From Saprospiraceae bacterium (GTDB lineage Bacteria > Bacteroidota > Bacteroidia > Chitinophagales > Saprospiraceae): 64,000 bases of DNA. The stretch covers positions 2,762,001 to 2,826,000 of the forward strand of contig JADJLQ010000001.1 in NCBI GenBank assembly GCA_016709995.1. The letters run 5' to 3'. The notes under the pieces were generated by a model, which saw only the letters and a program-made list of their open reading frames with translations, was not told the origin of the DNA and made no database searches. Shown in pieces: positions 18,831-28,104 of this stretch (the stretch's first letter is position 1; each line of letters opens with the position of its first letter). Position numbers and translations under genes: made by a program.

Positions 18831-19556
18831 ATGATTTTAAAGTTTCTTTTTGTCACCAACATTTTGTTTATAGTCGGCTGCGGAGTTTCCAATGATCGAC
18901 CTATGGCTTACGAGATTCATGGCATAGATGTCTCTCATTTTCAAGGCAAAGTGGATTGGTCAGCAGTAAAAGAACAGGGAGTTTCTTTTGCTTTCATCAA
19001 AGCCACTGAAGGAGAAGAACACTGTGACACGCTGTTTTATTCAAACTGGAAGGCGTTAAAGCTCGCAGGAGTCAAAAGGGGTGCTTACCATTTTTTTCGG
19101 CCAAATCTCGATCCATCCCTGCAGGCACAAAATTTTATGATGAATGTAAGCATGCAAAATGGTGACCTCCCTCCGGTGCTGGACATGGAAGTGACAGATT
19201 ACGATGACCCGGAAGAATTAGTCAAAAATGTGACTATCTGGCTGGATATCATATCCACTGCATTCAATACCAAACCTATCATCTACACCAATCTTAAGGC
19301 CTATTATAGGTTTATAGCAGGTCGCTTCGAGGACTACCCCATCTGGATAGCCCGGTATAACGATAAAGCGCCTGAACTGGGCAACAACCGGCAATGGAAT
19401 TTCTGGCAGTACGCCAACAGTGGCAAGATAGAAGGTATCCGGCAGGAAGTTGACTTCAATGCGTTTAATGGCACTTATCAACAACTGGAGTCCTTATGCA
19501 TCAAAAACCTTCCCTCCGCAGAGTATTTTGATCGGGTGAGTGCCAGCAGGGACTGA
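18831..19556 (+). CDS. GH25 lysozyme-like lipoprotein
   Basis: A 241-residue lipoprotein (lipobox IVGC, Cys17) with a GH25 muramidase domain, which cuts the MurNAc-GlcNAc bond of peptidoglycan. Catalytic landmarks are present: GIDVSHFQG with Asp33, KATEGEEHCD, RGAYHFFRP, and the DxE pair in LDMEVTD (Asp118, Glu120). The later pattern IIYTN, YPIWIARYN, WNFWQY, VDFNAF is also typical. Its location is the outer or inner membrane facing the periplasm. It is divergent from the aminotransferase (18708) and convergent with the amidohydrolase, so it is probably transcribed alone. Confidence 0.9.
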   Translation: MILKFLFVTNILFIVGCGVSNDRPMAYEIHGIDVSHFQGKVDWSAVKEQGVSFAFIKATEGEEHCDTLFYSNWKALKLAGVKRGAYHFFRPNLDPSLQAQNFMMNVSMQNGDLPPVLDMEVTDYDDPEELVKNVTIWLDIISTAFNTKPIIYTNLKAYYRFIAGRFEDYPIWIARYNDKAPELGNNRQWNFWQYANSGKIEGIRQEVDFNAFNGTYQQLESLCIKNLPSAEYFDRVSASRD

Positions 19557-19569
19557 AAGCAGTATACTT

Positions 19570-21252
19570 CTAGTACTCTTTATATACCAATTTCCCTTTA
19601 AAATAGGTCTTCAACACTTTCGTTTTATAGATGGAGAAAGTATCGCAAAGCAGTGGATCCTGATCCAATACGATTAGATCTGCCCATTTCCCTTTTTCTA
19701 AAGTGCCTGATTCTTTTTCTCTAAAGGTGAGATAGGCCCCATTTGCCGTATATCCATGCACTACACTATATCGGTCGATCAGGTGCTGGGGTGTCCATGG
19801 TGGGCGGGATATACTATCAGGTCCTCTGCGGGTCACTGCCACCTGCATACAATAAAATGGATTTTGAGTACTCACATTCCAGTCACTTCCAAATGCCAGG
19901 GTGGCACCTGCCCGCTTCAATGATCCGATAGGGTACTGCCATTCGATACGCTCCTTGCCCAGATAAGGAAAATTTAATTCAGTCATATAGCTGTCTTCGA
20001 GGGTCGCCCACAATGCCTGAATATTAGCGATCACTCCCAGGGATTTAAATCTATCATAATCATCCGGGTGGATCACATGCAAGTGTGCGATATGATGCCT
20101 GCTGTCTCTGGGTCCGTTCGTTTTCAGGGCATACTCAAAAGCGTCCAGGGTCATGCGCGTAGCTGCATCGCCGATCGAATGTACATGGATCTGAAATCCC
20201 GCTTTGTCCAGGGCAGCTATCACCGCCATAGCTGTATCCGGCGAGGTATTGGCTATGCCTTTGTGATGATCATCGGCATAATCTGTCAGCATAGCTGCAG
20301 TTTTGCCTTCTACGACGCCATCCATAAACAGCTTGACTTGGTTGAGATTGATCCCATTTGATAGGGGTCCATATTTAGCTCTGAGGGCTATGACTTCGTC
20401 CACCATGGACATACCCTTGCTGATATCACCGTAAATAGAAATATTGATATGGGCCGTGAGTTTATTTTCTTTTTCCAGTTCGAGATAGGTCTCAATGTAT
20501 TCCGGACCGGCTGAGGCTTCTACCAGGCTGGTGAGACCATATTGATTGGCCAGTTGGAGTGCTACCAGCAAAGCTTGTTTTCTTTCTTCTGTGGTATATT
20601 TTGGCAGCAGGTGACTGACCAGGTCCTGAGCAGTCTCACGCAAGGTGCCGCTGGGTTCCTGTGTGATCGGATCTCTTTCGATCCTACCATTGAGTGGGTC
20701 CGGTGTCTCGCGGGTGATATTGGCTAGCGCAAGTGCTTTACTATTGACCCATGCATTGTGACCGTCACTAGAAGAGATAAATACAGGCCGGTCTGGAATG
20801 ATCGAATCCAAAACAGATTTTTGTGGATTGCCCTGTTTGAAAGCTGATAACCACATGCTTTCTCCCCTGATCCAGGTATGGCTTGGATTCCTTGCTGCAT
20901 AATTCCTGATACTATCTATGATTTGGTCGGCAGTATTGAGGTCTGTCAGATCGCACTCCAATAGGGCCAGGCCTCCACTGATAGGGTGGATGTGCGAGTC
21001 GGTAAATCCGGGTAGAACTGTATGACCCTCCAGGTCGATCAGCGTGGTCTCACTGTTTTTATAATTCAATATATTTTGAGTACTCCCCAGATCTATAATT
21101 TTCCCGGCTTTTATTGCCAGTGCAGCTATCGTATCACCCTCCGTGACCATCGTATAGAAATGACCATTGATCAGGATTACATCCGCTGAGTTTTTAGAAC
21201 CACATGCACTGAGAAAAACGACCAGGAGTATGACTGAAAACTGTTTTACCAT
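19570..21252 (-). CDS. YtcJ-like amidohydrolase lipoprotein
   Basis: A 560-residue metal-dependent hydrolase of the amidohydrolase-3/YtcJ group. The N-terminus is a lipoprotein signal (VVFLSACGS), so the enzyme is periplasmic or surface-exposed. Motifs: the metal-binding HxH in GHTVLPGFTDSHIHPISGG, FMDGVVEGKTAAML (metal-bridging region), IHVHSIGDAAT, HHIAHLHVI, and FGSDWNVSTQNPF with the catalytic Asp, then GKWADLIVLDQDPL in the small beta domain. The substrate is unknown; related enzymes cleave N-acyl amino acids, amides and cyclic ureides. It ends 13 bases from the lysozyme gene on the opposite strand. Confidence 0.85.
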   Translation of the reverse strand: MVKQFSVILLVVFLSACGSKNSADVILINGHFYTMVTEGDTIAALAIKAGKIIDLGSTQNILNYKNSETTLIDLEGHTVLPGFTDSHIHPISGGLALLECDLTDLNTADQIIDSIRNYAARNPSHTWIRGESMWLSAFKQGNPQKSVLDSIIPDRPVFISSSDGHNAWVNSKALALANITRETPDPLNGRIERDPITQEPSGTLRETAQDLVSHLLPKYTTEERKQALLVALQLANQYGLTSLVEASAGPEYIETYLELEKENKLTAHINISIYGDISKGMSMVDEVIALRAKYGPLSNGINLNQVKLFMDGVVEGKTAAMLTDYADDHHKGIANTSPDTAMAVIAALDKAGFQIHVHSIGDAATRMTLDAFEYALKTNGPRDSRHHIAHLHVIHPDDYDRFKSLGVIANIQALWATLEDSYMTELNFPYLGKERIEWQYPIGSLKRAGATLAFGSDWNVSTQNPFYCMQVAVTRRGPDSISRPPWTPQHLIDRYSVVHGYTANGAYLTFREKESGTLEKGKWADLIVLDQDPLLCDTFSIYKTKVLKTYFKGKLVYKEY

Positions 21253-21259
21253 ATAAAGT

Positions 21260-21267
21260 CAAATATA
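21260..21267 (-). promoter_or_regulatory. -7 promoter element TATATTTG close to the amidohydrolase start
   Basis: Perfect TAnnTTTG match on the minus strand with only seven bases to the ATG at 21252. It implies a leaderless or very short-leader mRNA. Confidence 0.4.
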
Positions 21268-21522
21268 GTAATTAGTAATTAGTAAGTAAGGGCAACCCTG
21301 GCGGCACCATAAACTGCCTTGCCTGAATGAATTTGAATCAAGATGATCGAGGTGCTTCTCACTTATCTGCACGTTCATTAATCAATACAAGGAGGGCCTA
21401 TTGACTTCAAAAAGACTTTGTCTGTTTTTTTAGCCTGTCTGTCTCTCTACAATCCACTTTGAGCCTTTTTGAAATACTTCCGCTTTACAAGGAGACTAGG
21501 TTTGCCTTAAATAAAAATAAAT

Positions 21523-21870
21523 ATGAAAAAATTAATTCAAAAAACGGTCATCCTTTTCTTCCTCTATTTATCAGCACTACCCATGCAGGCTCAGCAAGGA
21601 ATAAAAAAGCCTCACCCATATGTATCTTCCAACGGCTATTGGGTAGTAGAGTATAATAAACAACCTTTGATGGGCAATGTCATAAAATTTTATGATTCCA
21701 CCAGTGAATTGATATATACGGAAATCCTTGGCAGCCGTAGACTGAATATTAAAAATGTAACCGTAAAGCTGAAACTCGAATATGCTCTCGACCAGGTCAT
21801 TAAAGCTTATGGGCTTCAAACCAAAAACAATCCGGGAAAAAACTACGTAGCGGCCATCCTTAAAAAATAA
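21523..21870 (+). CDS. Small secreted protein of unknown function
   Basis: A 115-residue protein with a clear signal peptide (VILFFLYLSALPMQAQ). The mature part (NGYWVVEYNK, IKFYDSTSELIYTE, the KLKLEY segment) looks like a small beta-sheet domain; similar short periplasmic proteins are common in Bacteroidota and have no known role. A TAGGTTTG element at 21497-21504 (perfect TAnnTTTG) lies 18 bases before the ATG. It is followed 133 bases later by the LytS/LytTR genes in the same direction, so regulation by that pair is possible but unproven. Confidence 0.65.
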   Translation: MKKLIQKTVILFFLYLSALPMQAQQGIKKPHPYVSSNGYWVVEYNKQPLMGNVIKFYDSTSELIYTEILGSRRLNIKNVTVKLKLEYALDQVIKAYGLQTKNNPGKNYVAAILKK

Positions 21871-22003
21871 GGAAGGACAAAAAAGGAATTAGCACATCTT
21901 TTTAGCGATGAAGTCATTTAGTCTACGAAATCAGGCTTTCTAGCTGCTTCTCTTTCAAGGAAATAAAATTAAGCACTTTACCCCTTAACTTTATCGCAAA
22001 GTC

Positions 22004-23155
22004 ATGGATCAACACTTATTCATCTTTTCCGAAGAAAAAAAATTCAGATGGCAAAGGCATTTGGTATTCTGGATATTCTGGTGGCTGTTTTTTGGGATAC
22101 TATACTCTTACACGGCAAAATTCAGTTTTCTACCCAGCCTGGATCGCCTTCCAATCGCGTTGGTTGATTCCTTATTTTTCCTCACATCGCACATGTTTTT
22201 GACCTATTCTTTGATGTATTTTGTCATTCCGCGATATGTGATCAAAGGATTATATGTACAAGCTATAGGCTGGATCCTGTTATTATTTATTATGACTGCA
22301 TGCATTTCGGCGGTCATCGGCACATATTTTTTACCAATAGTACGATACCATTTATTTGATGTTCAAAAATGGGATTCGATCAATACTTCTTTTCTGCTGT
22401 CCCTGCTGGCCGGATTGAGAGGGGGCATCACCATTGGTGGCTTGGCGGCGGCAATCAAACTGATGAAACATTGGTATATTAAGAACCAACGCAATATGCA
22501 GTTGCAAAACGAAAATACGGCTGCCCAGTTACAATTACTTAAAGCACAGGTACATCCTCATTTTCTATTTAACACTTTGAACAATATATATTCTTATACT
22601 CAAACTACAGCGCCGGTAGCTGCTAAAATGATCACCAGCCTGTCAGACCTGTTGCGATTTATCTTATATGAAAGCGATCAAACTGTCGTCTCCCTCGAAA
22701 AAGAATTAAAATTGGTAAAAGACTATATCGAACTGGAAGAAATCAGGTATGGCAATAAACTGGATCTTCAGATAGACCTGCCAGATCTCACCAACGATCT
22801 GTACATCGCACCCTTACTTTTATTGCCGTTGATAGAAAACTGTTTTAAACACGGTACCAGCCAATTAATTGATCATCCGTGGATCAGCCTCTCCGTACAA
22901 TTAAAAGGACAGCAAATGAAAATGAAATTGATCAACGGCAAAGCATTTGAGCCAGAGCCCAAATCACTGACCCAGGGTATCGGCATAGAAAATGTCATTA
23001 AAAGACTATCCCTAATTTATCCTGGGCGTCATGACCTAACTTTTACGAATGAAGCTGATGTATTTATAGTCAATCTCAGAATAGAACTTCAACCCAATAG
23101 TGTAGAGCAACCTTTATCAACACAAACCACAGAAATGGTCTATGATAGAATCTAA
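22004..23155 (+). CDS. LytS-type sensor histidine kinase
   Basis: A 383-residue inner-membrane sensor kinase. The first 165 residues form four membrane helices with short loops and no extracytoplasmic sensor domain. A coiled segment (MQLQNENTAAQLQLLKAQ) leads to the His_kinase (PF06580) motif VHPHFLFNTLNNI, with phospho-accepting His at about residue 186. The HATPase region follows (LLPLIENCFKHG, the N-box; GIGIENVIKRL, the G-box). It would pass phosphate to the regulator encoded next, whose start overlaps its end by 14 bases. A near-match -7 element, TAACTTTA at 21986-21993, lies ten bases before the start. Confidence 0.92.
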   Translation: MDQHLFIFSEEKKFRWQRHLVFWIFWWLFFGILYSYTAKFSFLPSLDRLPIALVDSLFFLTSHMFLTYSLMYFVIPRYVIKGLYVQAIGWILLLFIMTACISAVIGTYFLPIVRYHLFDVQKWDSINTSFLLSLLAGLRGGITIGGLAAAIKLMKHWYIKNQRNMQLQNENTAAQLQLLKAQVHPHFLFNTLNNIYSYTQTTAPVAAKMITSLSDLLRFILYESDQTVVSLEKELKLVKDYIELEEIRYGNKLDLQIDLPDLTNDLYIAPLLLLPLIENCFKHGTSQLIDHPWISLSVQLKGQQMKMKLINGKAFEPEPKSLTQGIGIENVIKRLSLIYPGRHDLTFTNEADVFIVNLRIELQPNSVEQPLSTQTTEMVYDRI

Positions 23156-23864
23156 AAAAGTCCAATGCCTGGTGGTAGATGATGAACCCAGAGCGAGAGA
23201 GGTGCTGCGTCAATATATCTCGCAAGTCCCTACACTCGAAATGATCGGGTCATGCGCCAATGCCTTGGAAGCTTTGGTCTTTCTACATCAACATGAAGTG
23301 GAACTGATGTTTCTCGACATCCGAATGCCCCAATTGAATGGCAATGACTTTCTAAAAACATTAAAAAAACCTCCAAAAACCATCATCACCACAGCTTTTC
23401 AGGAATATGCCCTGGAAGGGTATGAACTCGATATCACGGATTATCTGCTAAAACCGATTGCATTTGACAGATTTCTCAAAGCTATTAATAAATCATTCCC
23501 TACAAAAGAAGTTATCCCTACAGAATTCATTCGGGAAGAAGTTTTTAAAAACGAACCCTTTGTCTATTTTAGAGCAGATCGTAAAATGGTCAAGGTCATG
23601 CTTGCAGACATGCTTTATATCGAAAGTATGAAAGACTATATCAAAGTATATACCACCACCGGTCTGATCGTCACCAGGCAATCAATCAGCTCCGTAGAAG
23701 ACATGCTGCCGGAATCAAAATTCATACGGGTCCACAGATCTTTTATCGTTGCTCTGCACCAGGTAAAAACATTTACACCAGAGACCATTGGAATGGGCAA
23801 TAAAGAAATACCTATTGGGAAACTGTATAGAAACGAAGTAATTAAATTATTGCAATTAAATTGA
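23142..23864 (+). CDS. LytTR-family response regulator
   Basis: A 240-residue DNA-binding regulator and partner of the upstream kinase. Residues 1-120 are a receiver domain with acidic pocket VVDDEP, phospho-acceptor Asp59 in LMFLDIRMP, and the conserved lysine in DYLLKPI. Residues about 140-240 are a LytTR domain (YFRADRKMVKVMLADMLYIESMKDYIKVYTT in pattern, then FIRVHRSFIVAL and EIPIGKLYRNEV), which binds DNA as a beta-sheet element. Targets are unknown; the small secreted protein just upstream is a reasonable candidate. It ends 18 bases from the PQQ dehydrogenase gene on the other strand. Confidence 0.93.
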   Translation: MIESKKVQCLVVDDEPRAREVLRQYISQVPTLEMIGSCANALEALVFLHQHEVELMFLDIRMPQLNGNDFLKTLKKPPKTIITTAFQEYALEGYELDITDYLLKPIAFDRFLKAINKSFPTKEVIPTEFIREEVFKNEPFVYFRADRKMVKVMLADMLYIESMKDYIKVYTTTGLIVTRQSISSVEDMLPESKFIRVHRSFIVALHQVKTFTPETIGMGNKEIPIGKLYRNEVIKLLQLN

Positions 23865-23882
23865 ATTTGGAGGCAATCGAAA

Positions 23883-26000
23883 TCACGGCAATGCAAAAGC
23901 CAGGTACTGATCCCCACTCCTGGTGCCCATTTTACCACCTCCACAAGCGATCACGACATATTGTTTACCGCTGACACTGTAAGTAGCCGGAGCAGCATAT
24001 CCACCCGCTGGAAGATCATATTGCCAAAGCATTTTGCCGGTTTTTTTATCAAAAGCTCTGAATCTTTCATCTTTGGTGGCCCCGATAAATATCAGTCCTC
24101 CTGCCGTATTCAATAGTCCACCATAGTTTTCTGTGCCTGTGATGGGGATGCCTTTGCGGGTCAAAGAATCGATCTCACCTAAAGGCACCGTCCACTCATA
24201 TTGACCGGTATTTAGGTTGATGGCGTTGAGCGTGCCCCAGGGTGGTTTGACTGCCGGAAATCCATGATGATCAGTAAACCGGATATATCCCGTCATACTA
24301 TAAGGTATTTCGGGTGTAAATTTTGAAGCGCCCTTCAAAGGTTTGACAGGTTCATCCCGTATATAGGCCATGATGGCATCAAGATCGGAGGAGTCAATGT
24401 ATTTAAATGAAGGCATCAATCGCCGTCCTTCATGCAATAAAGCTCGTAATTGAGCAACGGTATATTTTTTTTGCGTTTGGTCTATAGCCGGGTATACTTT
24501 GCCGCCGTCACCTTTTCGATCGGCCCCGTGGCAAATAGCACAATTACGCAGAAACAATCCTCTGGCATAATTTTTGGCATTGTCCATCGATTTGTCCGGA
24601 GTGAGGTCGACCATCGTGAGCAGCCAGGGCATTTCATTGCTATTCAGGTACAATATTCCTGTATTGGGATCATAGGATTGACCACCCCATTCTGCTCCGC
24701 CATCATACCCGGGATATACAATCCCTGTTTTTAACCCGGGTGGCAGATAAGGTCCGCCAGACCTGACTGTATTAAATTGCTTCATTAAGTAGTCGTATGA
24801 ATCTGCATGCAGATCGTTGACCATGCTTGCGTCAAAGTTTTGCCTCGCATAGGGTTTGGGTAAGGTAGGGACAGGTTGTGTGGGCCAGGATTCTTCACCG
24901 GGCAAATCTGACTTGGGCATCGGGACTTCATCGACAGGAAAAACAGGCAGACCCGTATCCCGATCAAGTACAAACAAATATCCTTGTTTGGTGGCCTGGG
25001 CCAAAGCATCGATAGTCTTGCCATCTTTCTTCACTTGAATCAAGACCGGCGGAGCCGGCAGATCACGATCCAGGATATCATGATGCGTCGTTTGATAATG
25101 CCATTTTAGTTTTCCCGTTGCAGCATCAAGAGCCAAAACGCAATTTGCATATAAATTTTGCCCCTTTCTATTGCCGCCATAAAAATCAAAAGCGGCAGAC
25201 CCGGTAGGTACATAGACTACTCCCCGATCCGGATCCAAAGACATGCCCGACCAACTGTTGGCTGCACCTACTTTTTTCCATGCATCAGCCGGCCAGGTCT
25301 CATAACCGGGTTCGCCAGGATGAGGGATGGTATGAAAAACCCAGACCAATTTGCCGCTCAGGGCATCATAAGCCCTGATGTATCCCGGGGCGGCATCAGG
25401 ACCCTCGGACACACGGGATCCCATGATGATATTATTTTTATAGATGACCCCGGGAGTATTGGCCATTACGTACAAGCTATCAGCAGCGACACCCAGTCCA
25501 TCATGCATATCTATACTTCCTTTGTCACCAAAGTCCAGTACCGGTGCACCGGTCATGGCATCAAATGCATATAAGCGATGTGTGAATGAATAATATATGC
25601 GTCGCTGACTGCCATCTGTCCAATACATCACTCCACGATTGACCCCAAGTCCGGAATTTCTTCCCGGTGGCCTGCTACGCCAGATTTCCTTTCCGGATGA
25701 AGCATTTAAAGCAAAAAGATCCAGGGTAGGCGATGTGCCATATAGAATGCTGTCGACGATGATCGGACTGCATTGAATTTGGCTTCTCCCTGTAGGATCT
25801 GCCCCTCCACATGCATAAGACCATGCCAGATGCAACTGGCCCACATTAGTCGTATTGATCTGATCGTGACTGCTGTAATTCCGACTACCGGCATCTCCCC
25901 CCTTGAAGGTCCAGGTAGAAAAAGCATGGTCCCTGGATGTATCCATTTTGCAGGTTACCCCCAAAAGAATTATCGATAAAAAAAATATGATTTGCTTCAT
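23883..26000 (-). CDS. PQQ-dependent dehydrogenase with cytochrome c domain
   Basis: A 705-residue periplasmic quinoprotein, probably a lipoprotein (hydrophobic leader ending LGVTC). An eight-bladed PQQ propeller occupies most of the chain, with repeated blades such as ALDAATGKLKWHYQT, RAFDKKTGKMLWQYDL and the first blade WTFKGGDAGSRNYSS. A c-type cytochrome is inserted before the last blades: CAICH at residues 487-491 and a likely Met ligand in RRLMPSF. It would oxidise an alcohol or sugar and pass electrons to the heme. The substrate is not readable. No PQQ biosynthesis genes are in the window, so the cofactor must be made elsewhere or taken up. Its predicted promoter is at 26026-26033. Confidence 0.88.
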   Translation of the reverse strand: MKQIIFFLSIILLGVTCKMDTSRDHAFSTWTFKGGDAGSRNYSSHDQINTTNVGQLHLAWSYACGGADPTGRSQIQCSPIIVDSILYGTSPTLDLFALNASSGKEIWRSRPPGRNSGLGVNRGVMYWTDGSQRRIYYSFTHRLYAFDAMTGAPVLDFGDKGSIDMHDGLGVAADSLYVMANTPGVIYKNNIIMGSRVSEGPDAAPGYIRAYDALSGKLVWVFHTIPHPGEPGYETWPADAWKKVGAANSWSGMSLDPDRGVVYVPTGSAAFDFYGGNRKGQNLYANCVLALDAATGKLKWHYQTTHHDILDRDLPAPPVLIQVKKDGKTIDALAQATKQGYLFVLDRDTGLPVFPVDEVPMPKSDLPGEESWPTQPVPTLPKPYARQNFDASMVNDLHADSYDYLMKQFNTVRSGGPYLPPGLKTGIVYPGYDGGAEWGGQSYDPNTGILYLNSNEMPWLLTMVDLTPDKSMDNAKNYARGLFLRNCAICHGADRKGDGGKVYPAIDQTQKKYTVAQLRALLHEGRRLMPSFKYIDSSDLDAIMAYIRDEPVKPLKGASKFTPEIPYSMTGYIRFTDHHGFPAVKPPWGTLNAINLNTGQYEWTVPLGEIDSLTRKGIPITGTENYGGLLNTAGGLIFIGATKDERFRAFDKKTGKMLWQYDLPAGGYAAPATYSVSGKQYVVIACGGGKMGTRSGDQYLAFALP

Positions 26001-26025
26001 AATAATTTTAGAAAAAGAGTTTGAT

Positions 26026-26033
26026 CAAATGTA
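26026..26033 (-). promoter_or_regulatory. -7 promoter element TACATTTG for the PQQ dehydrogenase
   Basis: Perfect TAnnTTTG match on the minus strand, 25 bases before the ATG at 26000. The remaining 260 bases of this divergent intergenic region show no other clear element. Confidence 0.4.
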
Positions 26034-26293
26034 TTAAATATCCCTTGGATCTCCATGGTAACAGTCAGGTTCATTTAGATAAACTCTTGTACACTACAGA
26101 TTAAACACCTGATTCAATGCACAGATTGATTCCGTCTTTGGGGAATACCTGGCAATGCAACAATTTTTAATACATTTTCCCGGTGATAAAGACTGCAGTC
26201 ATGGATAATTTGATTGAGGACTATTGACATGGGACAATCCTTATTCTTCAAGAATTTAATATCTTGTAGTTTCATTCATAAAATCATTCAACT

Positions 26294-27154
26294 ATGATTC
26301 GATTTGTTTCATTCCTGGTCAGCAGTATTTTCGCTTTTGGCATGACTGCACAATCAGGCAAAGTCTATGACAATCTCTCTCTGCCCAGCAAAATCCTCAA
26401 TATGGAACGTAAGTATGCGATCTATTTGCCTCCGGATTATGAGACTTCCTCACGCAGCTACCCCGTGCTCTACTTACTTCACGGTGGAGGCGATGATCAG
26501 ACAGGGTGGGTACAGTTTGGCGAAGTACAGAATATCACAGACAAAGCCATCAATGAAGGCAAGGCTACACCGATGATCATCATCATGCCGGATGCTAATA
26601 CCGGAAGACGAGGTTATTCCAACAATGCTACAGGTACCTGGCTCTACGAAGATTTTTTCTTTAAAGAGCTTATGCCTTTTGTAGAAAAAAAATACAGAAT
26701 CAAAAGCGATAAAAGATATCGGGCCATAGCAGGGCTGTCTATGGGTGGTGATGGTAGTTTCACCTATGCTTTGCATCATCCGGAGTTGTTCTCCTCAGCC
26801 TGCCCGCTCAGTGCCGGGACCGGTCCACTAAGCCTGGAAGATGCTATGACGAGAGTCAAAAGATCAGATTCAACGGCTACCGACGCTCAAATCAAAGCGT
26901 ATTATGAAAAACAAAGTGTATTGCACCTGATCAACAATGTCCCGGAAGATCAAAAGAAAGCAGTAAGATGGTATATCGATTGTGGCGATGATGATTTTTT
27001 GTACGAAGGCAATTCTTTGGCCCATATCGCCATGCGTAAACAGGAGATACCCCATGAGTTCAGAACCCGCGATGGTAAACATAGCTGGGTATATTGGCGA
27101 GCTGCTTTACCGGAAGTATTGGATTTTGTTTCGCAGGCTTTTCATCAAAATTAA
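26294..27154 (+). CDS. Secreted esterase, CE1/esterase D-like
   Basis: A 286-residue secreted serine esterase of the esterase-D/CE1 group, which includes feruloyl and acetyl xylan esterases. The signal peptide ends near GMTAQ. Landmarks: RKYAIYLPPDYE, YPVLYLLHGGGDDQTGW, the nucleophile elbow GLSMGGDG, an Asp near CGDDDFLYEGN and the catalytic His in RDGKHSWVYWRAALPEVL. The substrate is probably an ester on a plant or algal polysaccharide (inference); the GH67 alpha-glucuronidase at 48-50 kb would fit with a xylan esterase, but the two are 21 kb apart. Confidence 0.85.
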   Translation: MIRFVSFLVSSIFAFGMTAQSGKVYDNLSLPSKILNMERKYAIYLPPDYETSSRSYPVLYLLHGGGDDQTGWVQFGEVQNITDKAINEGKATPMIIIMPDANTGRRGYSNNATGTWLYEDFFFKELMPFVEKKYRIKSDKRYRAIAGLSMGGDGSFTYALHHPELFSSACPLSAGTGPLSLEDAMTRVKRSDSTATDAQIKAYYEKQSVLHLINNVPEDQKKAVRWYIDCGDDDFLYEGNSLAHIAMRKQEIPHEFRTRDGKHSWVYWRAALPEVLDFVSQAFHQN

Positions 27155-27250
27155 GTCGTTCGGACCCGAATACGTTCAGCTACCAATGATGCGGTCATTT
27201 ATTTTGGGTCGATCCATTTTCGACTGAGCTTCGCTCTTACACATTCTTCG

Positions 27251-27258
27251 TATTTTTG
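27251..27258 (+). promoter_or_regulatory. -7 promoter element TATTTTTG, 4 bases before the OsmC start
   Basis: Perfect TAnnTTTG match. The ATG at 27263 follows after four bases, so a leaderless mRNA is predicted. No TTG at the -33 spacing. Confidence 0.45.
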
Positions 27259-27262
27259 CTTC

Positions 27263-27670
27263 ATGATTACTTCTACCGTGTACTACGAAGGTGGCCTCCA
27301 CGCCACAGCGATCCATGTGCGATCCGGCAAATCTATCGAGACAGATGCTCCTGTCGACAATCAGGGCAAAGGGGAAGCCTTTTCTCCCACCGATTTATTG
27401 GCGACCTCTCTCGCTAGCTGTGCATTGACTACGATGGGTATCGTGGGTAATAAAAACAATATCAATATAGATGGAGCTGCTGCCGAGATCATCAAGCACA
27501 TGGCCTCTGATCCACGAAGGGTCAGCAAGATAGAGATGACCATCCAGATGCCCAAAGACAAATCTTACAGCGATGCTGAAAAAGAATTGATGGAGCGTAC
27601 AGCTTTGACCTGTCCGGTGGCCAGGAGCTTGCATCCTGATTTGATCCAGGAGATTAGAGTACATTGGTAA
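27263..27670 (+). CDS. OsmC-family peroxiredoxin-like protein
   Basis: A 135-residue cytoplasmic protein of the OsmC/Ohr group, thiol peroxidases that reduce organic hydroperoxides. Both expected cysteines are seen: SLASCALTTMG (resolving or peroxidatic Cys on the long helix) and ALTCPVARSL. The pattern PTDLLATSLASCALTTMGI is close to the YhfA/OsmC branch rather than Ohr. It probably protects against peroxides. The HEPN gene starts 24 bases downstream in the same direction. Confidence 0.9.
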   Translation: MITSTVYYEGGLHATAIHVRSGKSIETDAPVDNQGKGEAFSPTDLLATSLASCALTTMGIVGNKNNINIDGAAAEIIKHMASDPRRVSKIEMTIQMPKDKSYSDAEKELMERTALTCPVARSLHPDLIQEIRVHW

Positions 27671-27694
27671 AAAAGGTTTTTAAAATCACTTGTG

Positions 27695-28099
27695 ATGCAG
27701 GAGAATAAAGATGTAAGATGGAAGCAACGATTTGAGAATTTTGAAAAAGCATTTTTTAGGCTGAAAGAAGCTATTGAGTTAAAAGAACCTTCTGAATTGG
27801 AAAGAAATGGAATAGTCCAAAGGTTTGAATTCACAATCGAAGTTGCCTGGAAGACTCTAAAAGACTTTTTGGAAGAAAAGGAATTTAATTTCAAACCCTC
27901 CCCAAAAGAAACTATTCGACTTGCCCAGCAAAGTGGTTATATCAATTATGCCCAGGAATTAATGGATGGATTGGAACTTAGAAACGAATTATCACATGAT
28001 TACAGCGGTCAAAAATTTCTACAATTAGAGTATCAATTAAGAACCAGTATTTACCCGGTAATTGAAAAACTTTATTTCTTTTTAAAATCAGAATTATAA
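27695..28099 (+). CDS. HEPN-domain toxin-like protein (HI0074 type)
   Basis: A 134-residue all-helical protein of the nucleotidyltransferase substrate-binding (HI0074/HEPN) family. The HEPN active-site motif RX4HXY is complete: RNELSHDY, with Arg96, His101 and Tyr103 counted from the ATG at 27695 (a GTG sits just before it). In characterised HEPN/MNT pairs such proteins are RNases silenced when the partner adds AMP to the tyrosine. The RFEFTIEVAWKTLKDFLE helix is typical. The partner gene starts five bases later. The two-gene unit is more AT-rich than OsmC and aroA around it, suggesting acquisition by transfer. Confidence 0.88.
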   Translation: MQENKDVRWKQRFENFEKAFFRLKEAIELKEPSELERNGIVQRFEFTIEVAWKTLKDFLEEKEFNFKPSPKETIRLAQQSGYINYAQELMDGLELRNELSHDYSGQKFLQLEYQLRTSIYPVIEKLYFFLKSEL

Positions 28100-28104
28100 A
28101 AAAG

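Noticed and set aside
21459..21656. 65-residue frame overlapping the small secreted protein
   Set aside because: Different frame from the gene with the clear signal peptide.
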